From Synechococcus sp. CO36386bin_29 (GTDB taxonomy: Bacteria > Cyanobacteriota > Cyanobacteriia > PCC-6307 > Cyanobiaceae), in contig WTFZ01000051.1 of assembly GCA_011523835.1 (NCBI GenBank), positions 1 to 64,000 of the forward strand: a stretch of 64,000 nt of DNA. Reading direction: 5' to 3'. This document shows, in pieces, positions 28,440 through 38,911 of this stretch (position 1 is the stretch's first letter; each line of letters starts with the position of its first letter). Made by a program: the position numbers and the translations under genes. The notes beneath the pieces are model-generated. The model saw only the letters and a program-made list of their open reading frames with translations, had not been told where the DNA came from and ran no database searches.

Positions 28440-29435
28440 TCAGCTGAGCTGATCAAGGGGGCGTGCATCGAGCCCATGGCGCTCCCTCAGAAACCTCGAC
28501 AGCACATCGTTCTGGCCATGGGTCACGTAGATCGTTGAGGCTCCGGATTCGAGAACCGTGCGGATCAATCCCTGCCAGTCGGCATGGTCACTGAGCACGA
28601 AGCCACGTTCGTAGCCGCGGCGCCGTCGAGCACCTCGAACAGCCATCCAGCCCGAGGCGAAGGCTGTCTGCGGGGAACGGAACCGGCGCATCCAGGCGGA
28701 GCGATGGGCCGATGGTGGAGCCAGGATCAAGCGTCCGGCAAGGGGGTCCTTGCTCGAAATGGTGCTCACCGGCCTGCTAGGCGTCATGGGGACTCCGGCT
28801 GCTCGGTAGCTGCGGGTCACGGTTTCCACGGCACCGTGAAGCAGCACTTCGTCTTCAACGCCGATGGCATGCAGCTCCGCCATCAACCGTTGGGCCTTGC
28901 CGAAGGAGTAGCAGAACAGCAGCGAGGGATGCTCCTGATCACCTTTCCACCACGCTCGGATCTGTTCAGCAACACGTTCCCCCGGCTCCCAGGAGTAGAT
29001 CGGCAATCCGAAGGTGGCCTCGGTGATCAACACATCGCAAGGCACCACTTCAAACGGTTCACAGCTCGGATCGGCACAGCGTTTGTAATCACCGGTCACC
29101 ACCCACACCTCGCCTTCAACACACAGTCGGATCTGGGCAGAGCCGAGCACATGCCCGGCGCTGTGAAACGACACGCAGGCCTGGTTGAGCCAGAACTGCT
29201 GGCCGTAAGGCATCGCATGGAGTGTGATCTCACGTCCCAGCCGCTGTCTCAGCACGCCTTCCGAGGATTCAACTGCCCAGTATTCGTCGCACCCCGGTCT
29301 GGCGTGATCAGCGTGGGCATGCGTAATCAGTGCACGCCTGACAGGTCTGGAGGGATCGATCCAGGCATCCGCAGCTCGGCAATAGAGACCGCTGTCGGTG
29401 TGTTCAAGTAGCGGCATCCCCAGGCACGAGTTCAA
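28440..29435 (-). CDS. Ligase-associated DNA damage response exonuclease (MBL-fold)
   Basis: [62 protein letters not shown]. Confidence 0.88.
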   Translation of the reverse strand: MNSCLGMPLLEHTDSGLYCRAADAWIDPSRPVRRALITHAHADHARPGCDEYWAVESSEGVLRQRLGREITLHAMPYGQQFWLNQACVSFHSAGHVLGSAQIRLCVEGEVWVVTGDYKRCADPSCEPFEVVPCDVLITEATFGLPIYSWEPGERVAEQIRAWWKGDQEHPSLLFCYSFGKAQRLMAELHAIGVEDEVLLHGAVETVTRSYRAAGVPMTPSRPVSTISSKDPLAGRLILAPPSAHRSAWMRRFRSPQTAFASGWMAVRGARRRRGYERGFVLSDHADWQGLIRTVLESGASTIYVTHGQNDVLSRFLRERHGLDARPLDQLS

Positions 29436-30364
29436 CGACTCATCGCGAGCATGCGGCGGATCGGTGCTTCCGCTTCGGAACGGAGGGATTCTTCCATCGC
29501 AATCTGCGGCGAGAGGGTTTCAAGACAATCGCGGAGTTTGTCCAGGGTGTTCAGGCGCATGTAGGGGCAGGCATTGCAGCTGCAGCCATCGAGGCCCGGC
29601 ACATCAATCAGGGTTTTGTCTGGAACCCGCTGCTTCATCTGATGGAGTATCCCGGGTTCCGTCAACACAATGAACGTGTCAGAAGAACTTGATTGGCTGT
29701 AATTGAGCAGTCTGCTGGTGGAGCCGATGAAATCGGCCAGATCCAGGAGATTCTCTTGACATTCCGGGTGGGCGATCACTTCAGCCTGGGGATTTTCAAG
29801 CTTCAGGCGCAACACCGCCTCCTCACTGAAGGTTTCATGCACGATGCAACGCCCAGGCCAAAGGGTGAGCTCTCGGCCGCTCTGGCGCTGCACCCAGCGG
29901 CCAAGATTCTGATCTGGAGCAAACAGAATCGGCCGGTCGGCCGGCAGCTGATTGACCAGGTCCACAGCATTGCTGCTGGTGCAGATCAGATCGCTCTGTG
30001 CTTTCACCGCCGCGGTGCAATTGATGTAACTCACCACCAGGTGATCCGGATGTTCAGCGCGGAATCGGGCGAATTCATCGGCTGGACAGTCATCCGCCAG
30101 GGAACATCCCGCGTCGAGGTCGGGCAGCACCACCGTTTTCTCAGGGCTGAGGATTTTTGCGGTTTCAGCCATGAAATGAACGCCGCAGAACACGATCACA
30201 TCAGCGTCGGTGCTGGCCGCTTTGCGTGAGAGCTCGAGGGAATCGCCGATGAAATCTGCGATGTCCTGGATGGCAGGCTCCTGGTAGTAGTGCGCAAGGA
30301 TCACAGCGTTGCGTTCCTTGCGGAGTCGATTGATCGCCGCAACAAGGGCGGTGTCAGCGCTCAT
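29432..30364 (-). CDS. nadA: Quinolinate synthase NadA
   Basis: [49 protein letters not shown]. Confidence 0.95.
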   Translation of the reverse strand: MSADTALVAAINRLRKERNAVILAHYYQEPAIQDIADFIGDSLELSRKAASTDADVIVFCGVHFMAETAKILSPEKTVVLPDLDAGCSLADDCPADEFARFRAEHPDHLVVSYINCTAAVKAQSDLICTSSNAVDLVNQLPADRPILFAPDQNLGRWVQRQSGRELTLWPGRCIVHETFSEEAVLRLKLENPQAEVIAHPECQENLLDLADFIGSTSRLLNYSQSSSSDTFIVLTEPGILHQMKQRVPDKTLIDVPGLDGCSCNACPYMRLNTLDKLRDCLETLSPQIAMEESLRSEAEAPIRRMLAMSR

Positions 30365-30398
30365 CGGAGCCTTCTGGGGCAGGATGGACTCAGCCTAG

Positions 30399-31268
30399 GC
30401 AGTTGCTCTGACGACGCTCCGTCTTGCCATTGCCGGAGATCTGCACGGTGACTGGGGAGACCGGGATGCTGAGCTTGTGCAGCAACTCGGCGCTGATGCC
30501 CTGCTGTTTGTCGGTGATCTCAGCGATGGCGATCTGCGTCTTGTCAAACGGATCACCCAGTTGACCTGCCCTGTGGCCGTCATTCTCGGCAACCATGACA
30601 GGGGGAAAGACCGCAGCGGTGATCGTCTCCAGCAGCAGTTGAAGCTGTTGGGCTCTCTCGATTGTTCGTGGTCGCTCCGTTCCTGGACCGTTCCAGCTGT
30701 GGGTGTCGTTGGTGCCCGTCCTTGCAGTGCTGGAGGAGGGTTTTACCTCTCTCAGGCAGTTCAGTCCGTGTTCGGTCCGGTGACAGAAGAAGAATCTGCG
30801 CGTCGCATTGTTGAGGCCGCTCGCCGTGTTCCCGACGATTGGCCGCTGGTGGTGCTGGCCCATTGCGGGCCCACCGGTTTGGGGTCCGATGCCTCCAGTC
30901 CCTGCGGCCGTGATTGGAAACAGCCTGCGATTGATTGGGGTGATCGAGATCTTGCGCTGGCTTTGGATCGAATGAAGGATGCGCGGCGTGCCGATCTCGT
31001 GGTGTTTGGGCACATGCATCACCACTTGCGCGGGGGGCAGGGCGAACGCATCACCTTTCACCGTGACCGCGGCGGCACGCTGTATGTCAATGCTGCCTGT
31101 GTTCCACGCACGGGCGTTGATGCATCGGGGTTCCCCCTTCATCACTTCACCTGGGTTGAATTCGATGGCACCGTGCCAACCCTGGTGAGCCATCGGTGGT
31201 ACCGGCCGAAGGGCGACCTCGCCTATGAGCAGACGCTTCACCGCCTCGCCGCTCCGGGACCCATTTGA
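30399..31268 (+). CDS. Metallophosphoesterase, unusual or uncertain start
   Basis: ORF track begins at GTG 30477, but the open frame extends back to 30399 and encodes motif I (LAIAGDLHGDWGDRD); FVGDLSDGDLR, ILGNHDRG, LVVFGHMHH follow. Exact start unresolved. Confidence 0.8.
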   Translation, partial: AVALTTLRLAIAGDLHGDWGDRDAELVQQLGADALLFVGDLSDGDLRLVKRITQLTCPVAVILGNHDRGKDRSGDRLQQQLKLLGSLDCSWSLRSWTVPAVGVVGARPCSAGGGFYLSQAVQSVFGPVTEEESARRIVEAARRVPDDWPLVVLAHCGPTGLGSDASSPCGRDWKQPAIDWGDRDLALALDRMKDARRADLVVFGHMHHHLRGGQGERITFHRDRGGTLYVNAACVPRTGVDASGFPLHHFTWVEFDGTVPTLVSHRWYRPKGDLAYEQTLHRLAAPGPI

Positions 31269-32362
31269 TGCTGATCTATGTCTGCATTAGCAGTCATGGC
31301 TTCGGCCATGCCGCCCGTCAGGCCGCGATGTTGAGGGAGCTGCACGCACTGCGTCCCGACTGGACTCTGGTGATCAGCACGCTGGTGGATCGACGCTTCC
31401 TTGATCTCGTTTTCAAGGATTTACCCGTCGTGCTGCGTCCTGTTCAGTGGGATGTGGGGATGCTGCAGGCCGACGCTCTCGGTTCTGACCCGGCCGCCAC
31501 CCTGGTGGCATTGCAGGATCTAGAGGACGCCCTTCCCCAGCGGCTGGATCAGGAAGTGGCCTGGATTCGCAGGCAGGAGTCGCCAGTGCTTGTTGTCGGC
31601 GACATTCCACCTGTGGCAGCTGAACTCGCAGAGCGGCTGCAAGCTCCCCTGGTCTGGATGGGGAATTTCGGCTGGGACGACATCTACGAACCCCTGGGAG
31701 CTGCCTTTGAGGTCTGGGTTTCAAGGGCGCGGGTGTGTTACGAGCAAGGGTCTCTGCTGTTGCGTTGTCCGTTCTCCCTGGCGATGAACTGGAATCTTCA
31801 GGAGATCATTTTGAACCTGGTCGCTGCTGAGCCCAGGTCCATCCCCGTCCATCTGAAGGATGCATTACAGCAGGATCCCTCTGCGAAGGTGCTGGTGGGA
31901 TTTGGAGGGCTGGGTCTTGGCCTCGACCCTGGGTTGTTTGCTCGCTGGCCTCACCATCGCTTCCTGCTCAACAGTCCGCGGAATCCTGATCTCAGGGAGA
32001 ATCTTGCGTTGATCAGCAATGTGACCCTGCTTCCTGACGATGTGCGTCCACTGGACGTCATGCCTTATTGCAGTCGCCATCTCGGAAAACCGGGTTTCAG
32101 CAGTTTCTGTGAGGCCATGGCGGCGGATCTTGGCCTGCATGTCGTGGAACGACAGGGATTTGCTGAGGCCGACGCCTTGATGCAGGGGCTAAGACAGCAC
32201 GGATCCCACCGCATTCTCCGGCGTGAGGATCTTGAATCAGGCCGATGGGCGTTGGATCAATCCCTGCAGCGCCCCACGCAAGGCAAGCTCGGTGTCACAG
32301 GAGCTCTGCAGGCGGCCAATGCCGTGGTCAACGTCGCGATGGATTCACTTCAGCAGGTCTGA
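31265..32362 (+). CDS. Glycosyltransferase-like protein
   Basis: ISSHGFGHAARQAAMLRELHALRPDWTLVI...VLVGFGGLGLGLDP...GKPGFSSFCEAMA; overlaps previous gene's stop. Confidence 0.75.
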   Translation: MMLIYVCISSHGFGHAARQAAMLRELHALRPDWTLVISTLVDRRFLDLVFKDLPVVLRPVQWDVGMLQADALGSDPAATLVALQDLEDALPQRLDQEVAWIRRQESPVLVVGDIPPVAAELAERLQAPLVWMGNFGWDDIYEPLGAAFEVWVSRARVCYEQGSLLLRCPFSLAMNWNLQEIILNLVAAEPRSIPVHLKDALQQDPSAKVLVGFGGLGLGLDPGLFARWPHHRFLLNSPRNPDLRENLALISNVTLLPDDVRPLDVMPYCSRHLGKPGFSSFCEAMAADLGLHVVERQGFAEADALMQGLRQHGSHRILRREDLESGRWALDQSLQRPTQGKLGVTGALQAANAVVNVAMDSLQQV

Positions 32363-32586
32363 TCATTTCCATTGGCCTGGCTTATGTCGTCCTCGATCGC
32401 TGGCCTGATCTGGCCCTGACCCTGGCAAGAGGAGCTGGCTCGACGCTGGACGATTTTCGGTGTGTCACAGGGGCTCTCTTGGGCCTGACCTCTGTTCGAC
32501 ACAGTCTGTGCGTGTTGTTTTCAACGTTGGAGTTCTAAGTCTCGCCTTAAGCGATTCATAACTTCCTGTTCCGCGACTGCATTTGT

Positions 32587-33330
32587 ATGACTTCACTTGC
32601 TTGTTCTTTCTGTCGAATTCTTCCGGCGGTCGCTGCAAGTGTGGTCCCCCTTGTCTCCCTGTCTGCACCTGCTGAGGCTGTTCTTCCACCGGTAGGGAAT
32701 GATCGTTCTCGTCTTGTGATGCTTCCTGAGGAAGCCCAGATAACTGCTCTGCCCTACATCATTACGCCAGAGCGTCGGGCGATGCTCAACACCATCCGCT
32801 TTGCCGAAGGAACCTGGAAAGGAGGTCTAGATCTTGGTTATCGGGTGATGTTCGGTGGTGGCCTGATGCAATCGATGGACCGCCATCCCAATCGAGTGAT
32901 TTATTCCTCTCGTTACGCCAGCGCAGCAGCGGGTGCCTATCAATTCATGCCCTTCACCTGGGATCTGGTGAAGCGCAGTCTCGGTGTTCGCGGCTTCGGC
33001 CCCGAAGTGCAGGATCAGGGTGCTCTGTTTCTGATTCAACGCCGTAAGGCCTTGGGCCTCACCGATCAAGGTGTCATGACCCCACTCCTGGCCGCGAAAT
33101 TGGCACCTGAATGGGCATCTTTTCCGACATTGCGTGGGCGCAGCTATTACGGACAGCCTGTCAAACGTTTCACCAACCTCAAGGGCTTTTACAACCTGAA
33201 CCTGGCTCAATTGCGCCAGATTCGTGATGAAAAAAGAGCTTCTCTTTCGAACGAAACGCCTGAAGCTGTTTCAGATCTGCCCAAGGCTCCTGTTTGCACA
33301 GGCCCCACTATTCTTTGTGGGATGCCCTGA
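32587..33330 (+). CDS. Exported lambda R-like muramidase/transglycosylase
   Basis: Signal peptide then IRFAEGTWKGGLDLGYRVMFGGGLMQSMDRHPNR...ASAAAGAYQFMPFTWDLVKRSLGVRGFGPEVQDQGAL. Confidence 0.8.
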   Translation: MTSLACSFCRILPAVAASVVPLVSLSAPAEAVLPPVGNDRSRLVMLPEEAQITALPYIITPERRAMLNTIRFAEGTWKGGLDLGYRVMFGGGLMQSMDRHPNRVIYSSRYASAAAGAYQFMPFTWDLVKRSLGVRGFGPEVQDQGALFLIQRRKALGLTDQGVMTPLLAAKLAPEWASFPTLRGRSYYGQPVKRFTNLKGFYNLNLAQLRQIRDEKRASLSNETPEAVSDLPKAPVCTGPTILCGMP

Positions 33331-33345
33331 GGAACAACCTCAGGG
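33325..33345. terminator. Candidate bidirectional hairpin between convergent genes
   Basis: CCCTGAGG-AACAA-CCTCAGGG. Confidence 0.55.
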
Positions 33346-33361
33346 ACCCACTTTTGATCGA

Positions 33362-34171
33362 CTACTCGTTTGACTCGCTCAAGCGACGCCCAACTGTCGC
33401 TTGCGCAATCAAATAGGCGCCAATGGCCCCTCCGATGAATCCCATGCCGTTGCGAATCAGCGGCAGGAGTTCGCTGGTACGTGTCACAACGGGAGCAATC
33501 CCGAACACACCAAACAGCATGATCCAAAGAGGAGACAGAAGCAGTAACCAAGCCCAAGCGACGCGCTCCCCCTCCTTGCGTGGATAGGCAGCAAAGCCTG
33601 CAATCAACCCGCCAAGCACAGAAGTGCTGAGGGTCCAGAGCCATTGCTCGGTGGGCAGACCTGGAACCACCTGGCAACCGCCGCGATCCAGACAGAGCTC
33701 CACCGCATCAATCGCAGCAAGCAGTGCGCCATCCTCTCCATGGTCGCGCACGTAATACTGATTGCCGTAGCGGGTCTGCAATTCGACCCACCAGGTGCGG
33801 GGCATCAGCGCGAAGAACGCATCGCCCACGTTGAAATTGAGGAGGTTGCCTCCCCGAGGGTCTCCCACCATCAGCAAGCTGCGCTCATCGAGTCCCCAGA
33901 AGTCCTTCACGGCCAGCCCGGGAGTGCGTTCGTACTGGGTCAGCACTCTGATCTTCCAGCCGCTGCGTTGTTCGAAGGCATCCAAAGACACTTCAAGAGA
34001 CTGCAGCTCCTTCGTACTGAAAACCCTGGCCAGATCAATCACGGGGGTTGGGTGATCCGGAAGCAGTTCAGGGTTGTCGCTGGCCTGGACGGGGGATGCC
34101 AGCAGTAGCAACAGAGGCAGGCTCAGGAGTGCCGCCCAGCGACAGAGTGTTCGGCGGAAGCCCATGATCAT
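33362..34171 (-). CDS. TPM domain protein (Psb32/TLP18.3-like)
   Basis: Signal peptide; VIDLARVFSTKELQSLEVSLDAFEQRSGWKIRVLTQYERTPGLAVKDFWGLDERSLLMVGDPRGGN; C-terminal TMs. Confidence 0.75.
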   Translation of the reverse strand: MIMGFRRTLCRWAALLSLPLLLLLASPVQASDNPELLPDHPTPVIDLARVFSTKELQSLEVSLDAFEQRSGWKIRVLTQYERTPGLAVKDFWGLDERSLLMVGDPRGGNLLNFNVGDAFFALMPRTWWVELQTRYGNQYYVRDHGEDGALLAAIDAVELCLDRGGCQVVPGLPTEQWLWTLSTSVLGGLIAGFAAYPRKEGERVAWAWLLLLSPLWIMLFGVFGIAPVVTRTSELLPLIRNGMGFIGGAIGAYLIAQATVGRRLSESNE

Positions 34172-34200
34172 CTACATCTGCCCGCCATTCTCACCAACTG

Positions 34201-35433
34201 ATGGTCTCGGATGTGTGCTGCCCAGCCTGGTTGCTGGATCGACTTCGACAAAACGGTGGAGAGGTTCCCTTCTCTCAGTTCATGCAATGGGCTTTGCACG
34301 ACCCAGACCATGGAGCCTATGGATCAGGTCATCTTGCGGTCGGTCCTCAAGGCGACTTCGCAACATCACCATCGCTTGGGGAGGATTTCGCCGACCTGCT
34401 TGTTGATCAGCTGCTGGACTGGCTCGGAGCCTTGGCCAGGCTCTTCCCTGGAGAACGATTGTCTTTGGTGGACGTGGGACCCGGTGAAGGCACGCTCACG
34501 GCTCAGCTCATCTCCTTGCTGCGTCGCAAGGCACCGGCTTGGGTCGATTCTCTGGACTGTGTTCTTGTGGAGTGCAATCCAGGCATGGAATTGCGGCAGA
34601 AGCGGCGTATTGGCGCTTGCCCTCCGATTCCCTGTCGCTGGACGTCACTTGAAGACCTGAAGCGCAATCCGTTGATTGGTGTTGTGGTGGCCCATGAGCT
34701 GCTGGATGCTCTCGCTGTTGAGCGGCTGGTGCTCAGAACAGGGCGCATGCAGCGTCAGATGGTCCGACTCCGGGACAGGAGTTCTTCAGCACAGATCCAC
34801 CTGGCTGAAGCGACGTTTGATGGAGAGCTGAGGACACAGTTTCAGAGTGAATGTGAACGCGCAGGGATGGTGATTCCACCCAACGGCGCAGAGGATGGCT
34901 GGACCACGGAATGGCATGCGTGCGTCGCCCCTTGGATGCGGGACGCCGCTGCAGCTGTGAAACAGGGAGTGCTGCTGGTGGTGGACTACGCGCTGGAGGC
35001 TGATCGCTATTACTCCTGCCAGCGCAGCGATGGAACCTTGCTGGCTTATCAAGAACAGATTGCGACCAATGAGGTCCTTCGCAATGCCGGCACTCAGGAC
35101 ATCACGGCCCATCTCTGTGTGGAAGGTGTGGTGGCTTCTGCTGAGATGAACGGCTGGAGATTTGAAGGACAACGCCGTCAAGGTGAGGCACTTCTCGCCC
35201 TCGGATTAGCTGATCGTTTCAGTGCACTTCAGTCGCTTCCCGCTGATCAACTCGGAGAAGCTTTGCGGCGCCGAGAAACCCTTTTGCGGTTGGTGGATCC
35301 TTCCTGTCTCGGTGATCTGCGTTGGATGGTGTTCCACCGCCAAAACTGCCATCAGGAGGATTTCCCAGAGCAATGCAGCCGTTTGCTCCGGGATCCGCCA
35401 GCGGTCAGTGCTGGTTCGTCAGACACTGCCTGA
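34201..35433 (+). CDS. MidA/NDUFAF7-like SAM-dependent methyltransferase
   Basis: [21 protein letters not shown]...[50 protein letters not shown]. Confidence 0.85.
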   Translation: MVSDVCCPAWLLDRLRQNGGEVPFSQFMQWALHDPDHGAYGSGHLAVGPQGDFATSPSLGEDFADLLVDQLLDWLGALARLFPGERLSLVDVGPGEGTLTAQLISLLRRKAPAWVDSLDCVLVECNPGMELRQKRRIGACPPIPCRWTSLEDLKRNPLIGVVVAHELLDALAVERLVLRTGRMQRQMVRLRDRSSSAQIHLAEATFDGELRTQFQSECERAGMVIPPNGAEDGWTTEWHACVAPWMRDAAAAVKQGVLLVVDYALEADRYYSCQRSDGTLLAYQEQIATNEVLRNAGTQDITAHLCVEGVVASAEMNGWRFEGQRRQGEALLALGLADRFSALQSLPADQLGEALRRRETLLRLVDPSCLGDLRWMVFHRQNCHQEDFPEQCSRLLRDPPAVSAGSSDTA

Positions 35434-36508
35434 CGTCACCATCACTGATCTGATCACTGATCAGTACTGATCCGATGGCATTCGGCATGACAAAGCGCAA
35501 TTGACCGTGGCGGACCTTCTTGTCGGATCGGAGGGTGTCGAGAACCCTGTCGATCGACAGGGATGGCCACTCTGTAGGAAGCCCGGCCTTACGGATCAGC
35601 GCTAACTGACGTTGCTGATCGGTCTCCGTCCAGAGGCCCTTGATCACAGCCAGATGACCGACAGCCGCCATGCCGATGGCAACGGCCTCCCCATGCAGCC
35701 AAGTGCCGTACCCCGTGAGTGTCTCCACGACATGACCGAAGGTATGGCCGTAGTTGAGAATCGCCCGGCGACCTCCTTCACGTTCATCGGCGGCGACCAC
35801 AGTGGCTTTGGCCTGAGCGGATCTCTCGAGAATGGTCTGGAGCAACTCCGCCTTCATAAGGCCAGGGTCGCTGAGATCCTCAGCCTGTTCCAGACGTTCA
35901 AACAACTCAGGATCGCCGATCACTCCATATTTGATAACTTCCGCCATACCGGCACGGAACTCCCTGGCTGGGAGTGTTCGCAATGTGAGCGGATCGATCA
36001 TCACCAGTGATGGTTGATGAAACGCCCCAATCAGGTTTTTTCCATAGGGATGATTGACGCCGGTTTTGCCTCCGATCGAGGCATCCACCATCGCCAGAAG
36101 AGTTGTGGGGACCTGAATCACCCGGATGCCTCGAAGCCAGCAGGCTGCAGCGAATCCGGTCATGTCCCCCACCACTCCGCCACCGAGGGCCAGCATCAGG
36201 GAGGTGCGTTCCAGGCCGTTTTGTTGGGCGGCGTCGAGAATGATCCGAAAAGTCTCAAGGGTTTTCTGCTCCTCGCCTGCATCGATCTCAAGGAGCACAG
36301 GTCTGAAACCTGCTGTTTCAAGACTGGTGAGGCATTGGTCGGCGTAGTGTTCGGCCACATCCGGGTTGCTCACCACAAGAACCCGTGTTCCCTCTCGCAC
36401 GGGTAACTCAGAGATGGATTCACCAACATCCGTGAGCTGTCCCGAACCAATGATCACGTCGTAGGGGTTGCGTTCGAGGGCAACACGGATCCTGGCCTGT
36501 GGTTCCAT
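35405..36508 (-). CDS. aroB: 3-dehydroquinate synthase
   Basis: [80 protein letters not shown]. Confidence 0.95.
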   Translation of the reverse strand: MEPQARIRVALERNPYDVIIGSGQLTDVGESISELPVREGTRVLVVSNPDVAEHYADQCLTSLETAGFRPVLLEIDAGEEQKTLETFRIILDAAQQNGLERTSLMLALGGGVVGDMTGFAAACWLRGIRVIQVPTTLLAMVDASIGGKTGVNHPYGKNLIGAFHQPSLVMIDPLTLRTLPAREFRAGMAEVIKYGVIGDPELFERLEQAEDLSDPGLMKAELLQTILERSAQAKATVVAADEREGGRRAILNYGHTFGHVVETLTGYGTWLHGEAVAIGMAAVGHLAVIKGLWTETDQQRQLALIRKAGLPTEWPSLSIDRVLDTLRSDKKVRHGQLRFVMPNAIGSVLISDQISDGDVRQCLTNQH

Positions 36509-36579
36509 TGCCGTCGTTGTCACTGTGGTCGTGGACACTGACCCTATCCTCAGCTCGAATCGTTTCGGGTTGGCTGGTG

Positions 36580-37470
36580 ATGAAATCCGAGGTTGATCGC
36601 AGCAGAACCCTTGCAGCTTGGGGCTTTCTGACTCCTGCACTCATCCTTCTTGGTTTGTCGGTGCTGATTCCAGCAGCAATGGCGCTGGTCATGAGCTTCA
36701 CCCAGACAGGGCTCGATGTCTCCGAACCCTTGCGTTTCATCGGTTTCGCCAATCTGCGTCGGTTGGCAGGTGATGCCATGTTCTACAAAGTTCTGGGAAC
36801 GACACTGCTGTATCTCTTCGGTGTCGTGCCGCCAATCGTTCTCGGTGCACTCAGCCTGGCTGTCCTCGTGAACCGAACGATCCCTGGAATTCATGTGGTC
36901 AGAGCCGCTTTTTATACACCTGTTCTCGTTTCGATTGTTGTTGCAGCAATTGCCTTTCGATGGCTTTATGCCGAAAACGGATTGATCAATGGCTGGCTCG
37001 GAGCTTTGATCGGTTCCGGTTTCCTCCCGATCGATTTCCTCTCCAACCCCCTGTTGGCACTCCCTTCGGTGATGTTGGTCACCCTCTGGAAAGGACTGGG
37101 CTACTACATGGTCATTTTCCTTGGCGGTCTTCAAGGCATTCCAGGTGAGCTGTACGAAGCGGCCGAACTCGATGGCAGTGAAGGATGGAGAAAGCATCTC
37201 GACATCACGCTGCCGTTGTTGCGCCCTTATCTCACTTTGGTGGCCGTGATCTCGGCAATTGCTGCCACAAAGGTGTTTGAAGAGGTGTTTTTGATGACCC
37301 AGGGTGGACCCGCTGATTCCACACGCACACTGGTTTACTACGTGTATGACCAGGCCTTTGCAGAGTTGGAAATCAGCTACGCCTGCACCGTTGGCCTGGC
37401 TCTTTTTCTGATTGTCCTGCTCCTCACAGCGGTGCGACTGGCCTTCAGTGATGAGCGATCTCTCATCTGA
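36580..37470 (+). CDS. Sugar ABC transporter permease (MalF/UgpA type)
   Basis: Six-TM permease with EAA loop [27 protein letters not shown]. Confidence 0.88.
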   Translation: MKSEVDRSRTLAAWGFLTPALILLGLSVLIPAAMALVMSFTQTGLDVSEPLRFIGFANLRRLAGDAMFYKVLGTTLLYLFGVVPPIVLGALSLAVLVNRTIPGIHVVRAAFYTPVLVSIVVAAIAFRWLYAENGLINGWLGALIGSGFLPIDFLSNPLLALPSVMLVTLWKGLGYYMVIFLGGLQGIPGELYEAAELDGSEGWRKHLDITLPLLRPYLTLVAVISAIAATKVFEEVFLMTQGGPADSTRTLVYYVYDQAFAELEISYACTVGLALFLIVLLLTAVRLAFSDERSLI

Positions 37471-37543
37471 ACCATTCGTTTGAACCAATCTGCTGTCCGA
37501 TTTCGGCCTGGATGGCAAGCTTCAGGATGAGATAGGGGCTGAA

Positions 37544-38722
37544 ATGGGTAGCGCTGACGGCGCAATCGGAGTGATCGGTGGCGGACAGCTTGCTCTCATG
37601 TTGTCCGAAGCCGCTGCTTCTCGAGGCGTTGATGTGTGGGTTCAATCCACATCCGAAGCGGATTGTGCTGTTGCTGCATCCACACGATGGGTGCAAGCCT
37701 CACCCTCTGATCAGACCGCGACTCGCGAGCTGGCGCGTGATTGCTGTGGCATCACCTTTGAGAATGAGTGGGTGACGGTGGACGCCTTGATGCCTCTGGA
37801 ACGCCAGGGTGTGACCTTTGTTCCATCACTTGCCAGTCTCGTTCCTCTCGTCAATAAACTTTCACAGCGCAAGCTTCTCGACGATCTTTCCCTCCCCAGT
37901 CCTCGCTGGATCTGTCTGGCTGAGATCAACCCGGGATCGCCTGCCCTGCCGACTGGATGGACCTTCCCGGTGATGGCCAAGGCTGCGTCCGGTGGATACG
38001 ACGGCAAGGGCACGCAGATCCTCAAGGATCTCAATGATCTGGCTCATCTCATGCGAAATGTTCGCGCTCAGGAATGGTTGCTTGAGGCCTGGGTTCGATT
38101 CGATCGTGAACTGGCCCTCGTGGTGAGCCGCGATCGCCAGGGGCGCATCCGCCATCTTCCATTGGCGGAAACTCATCAGAATCACCAAATCTGCGATTGG
38201 GTTCTCGCTCCAGCTGAAGCGGACCCTTTGCTTGAAGCCACCGCTTACAACATCGCAGCATCCCTGTTGACACGCTTGGGATACGTGGGAGTGATGGCAC
38301 TGGAGTTCTTCTATGGCCCAGAAGGTCTTTTTGTGAACGAAATCGCTCCGCGCACCCATAACTCTGGTCACTTTTCTATCGAAGCCTGCTCCAGCAGCCA
38401 GTTTGATCAGCAGCTCTGTATCACGGCTGGGCTGCCTGTGCCCTCGACAGAGCTTGTGGTGGAAGGTGCGTTGATGGTCAACCTTCTTGGCTTGCATGAT
38501 GCAGCAGCAGCCGGAAGCGATGAAAACCTCAAGGATCGCCTGTCGAGGCTCCGATCGATCCCGAATGCGAATGTGCATTGGTATGGAAAGCAGGAACTTC
38601 CCGGTCGCAAAGTCGGCCATGTCACCGTCGTGTTGCAGGAGCCAAAAGCGGAGATACGACGACAGGCGGCGATGACAGTGCTGCAGCAGATTCGGGATGT
38701 GTGGCCGAATCCCCTAGATTGA
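37544..38722 (+). CDS. purK: 5-(carboxyamino)imidazole ribonucleotide synthase
   Basis: IGVIGGGQLALMLSEAAASRGVDVWV, ATP-grasp, NEIAPRTHNSGHFSIEAC. Confidence 0.95.
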   Translation: MGSADGAIGVIGGGQLALMLSEAAASRGVDVWVQSTSEADCAVAASTRWVQASPSDQTATRELARDCCGITFENEWVTVDALMPLERQGVTFVPSLASLVPLVNKLSQRKLLDDLSLPSPRWICLAEINPGSPALPTGWTFPVMAKAASGGYDGKGTQILKDLNDLAHLMRNVRAQEWLLEAWVRFDRELALVVSRDRQGRIRHLPLAETHQNHQICDWVLAPAEADPLLEATAYNIAASLLTRLGYVGVMALEFFYGPEGLFVNEIAPRTHNSGHFSIEACSSSQFDQQLCITAGLPVPSTELVVEGALMVNLLGLHDAAAAGSDENLKDRLSRLRSIPNANVHWYGKQELPGRKVGHVTVVLQEPKAEIRRQAAMTVLQQIRDVWPNPLD

Positions 38723-38734
38723 CTTTGAACTACC

Positions 38735-38910
38735 CCGTTGGTGACAGCCTTCTTCTAGTGCTCTGATCTGACTCTCTTTCGACTTGGGGCTGCTGTCGTG
38801 GTGGTGCCGTAGACCGGCCTTGTAGCCGGAAACGAATCCTCACTTTGTCGCCCCTTCTGGTAACTCCAGGTCGATCACTGGGGCTTGCACGGCTGGGTGG
38901 TTCACCCTCT
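38735..38910 (+). ncRNA. ssaA: 6S RNA candidate
   Basis: Noncoding segment directly 3' of purK (known 6Sa RNA location in cyanobacteria); 5' GGTGACAGCC can pair with 3' GGCTGGGTGGTTCACC; contains GGAGTTACCAGAAGGGG on the complement. Boundaries approximate. Confidence 0.6.
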
Positions 38911-38911
38911 T

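Noticed and set aside
28584-29411. 275-aa plus-strand ORF
   Set aside because: Antisense to the MBL exonuclease gene.
36550-37518. 322-aa minus-strand ORF
   Set aside because: Antisense to the sugar permease, H/N/Q-rich nonsense composition.
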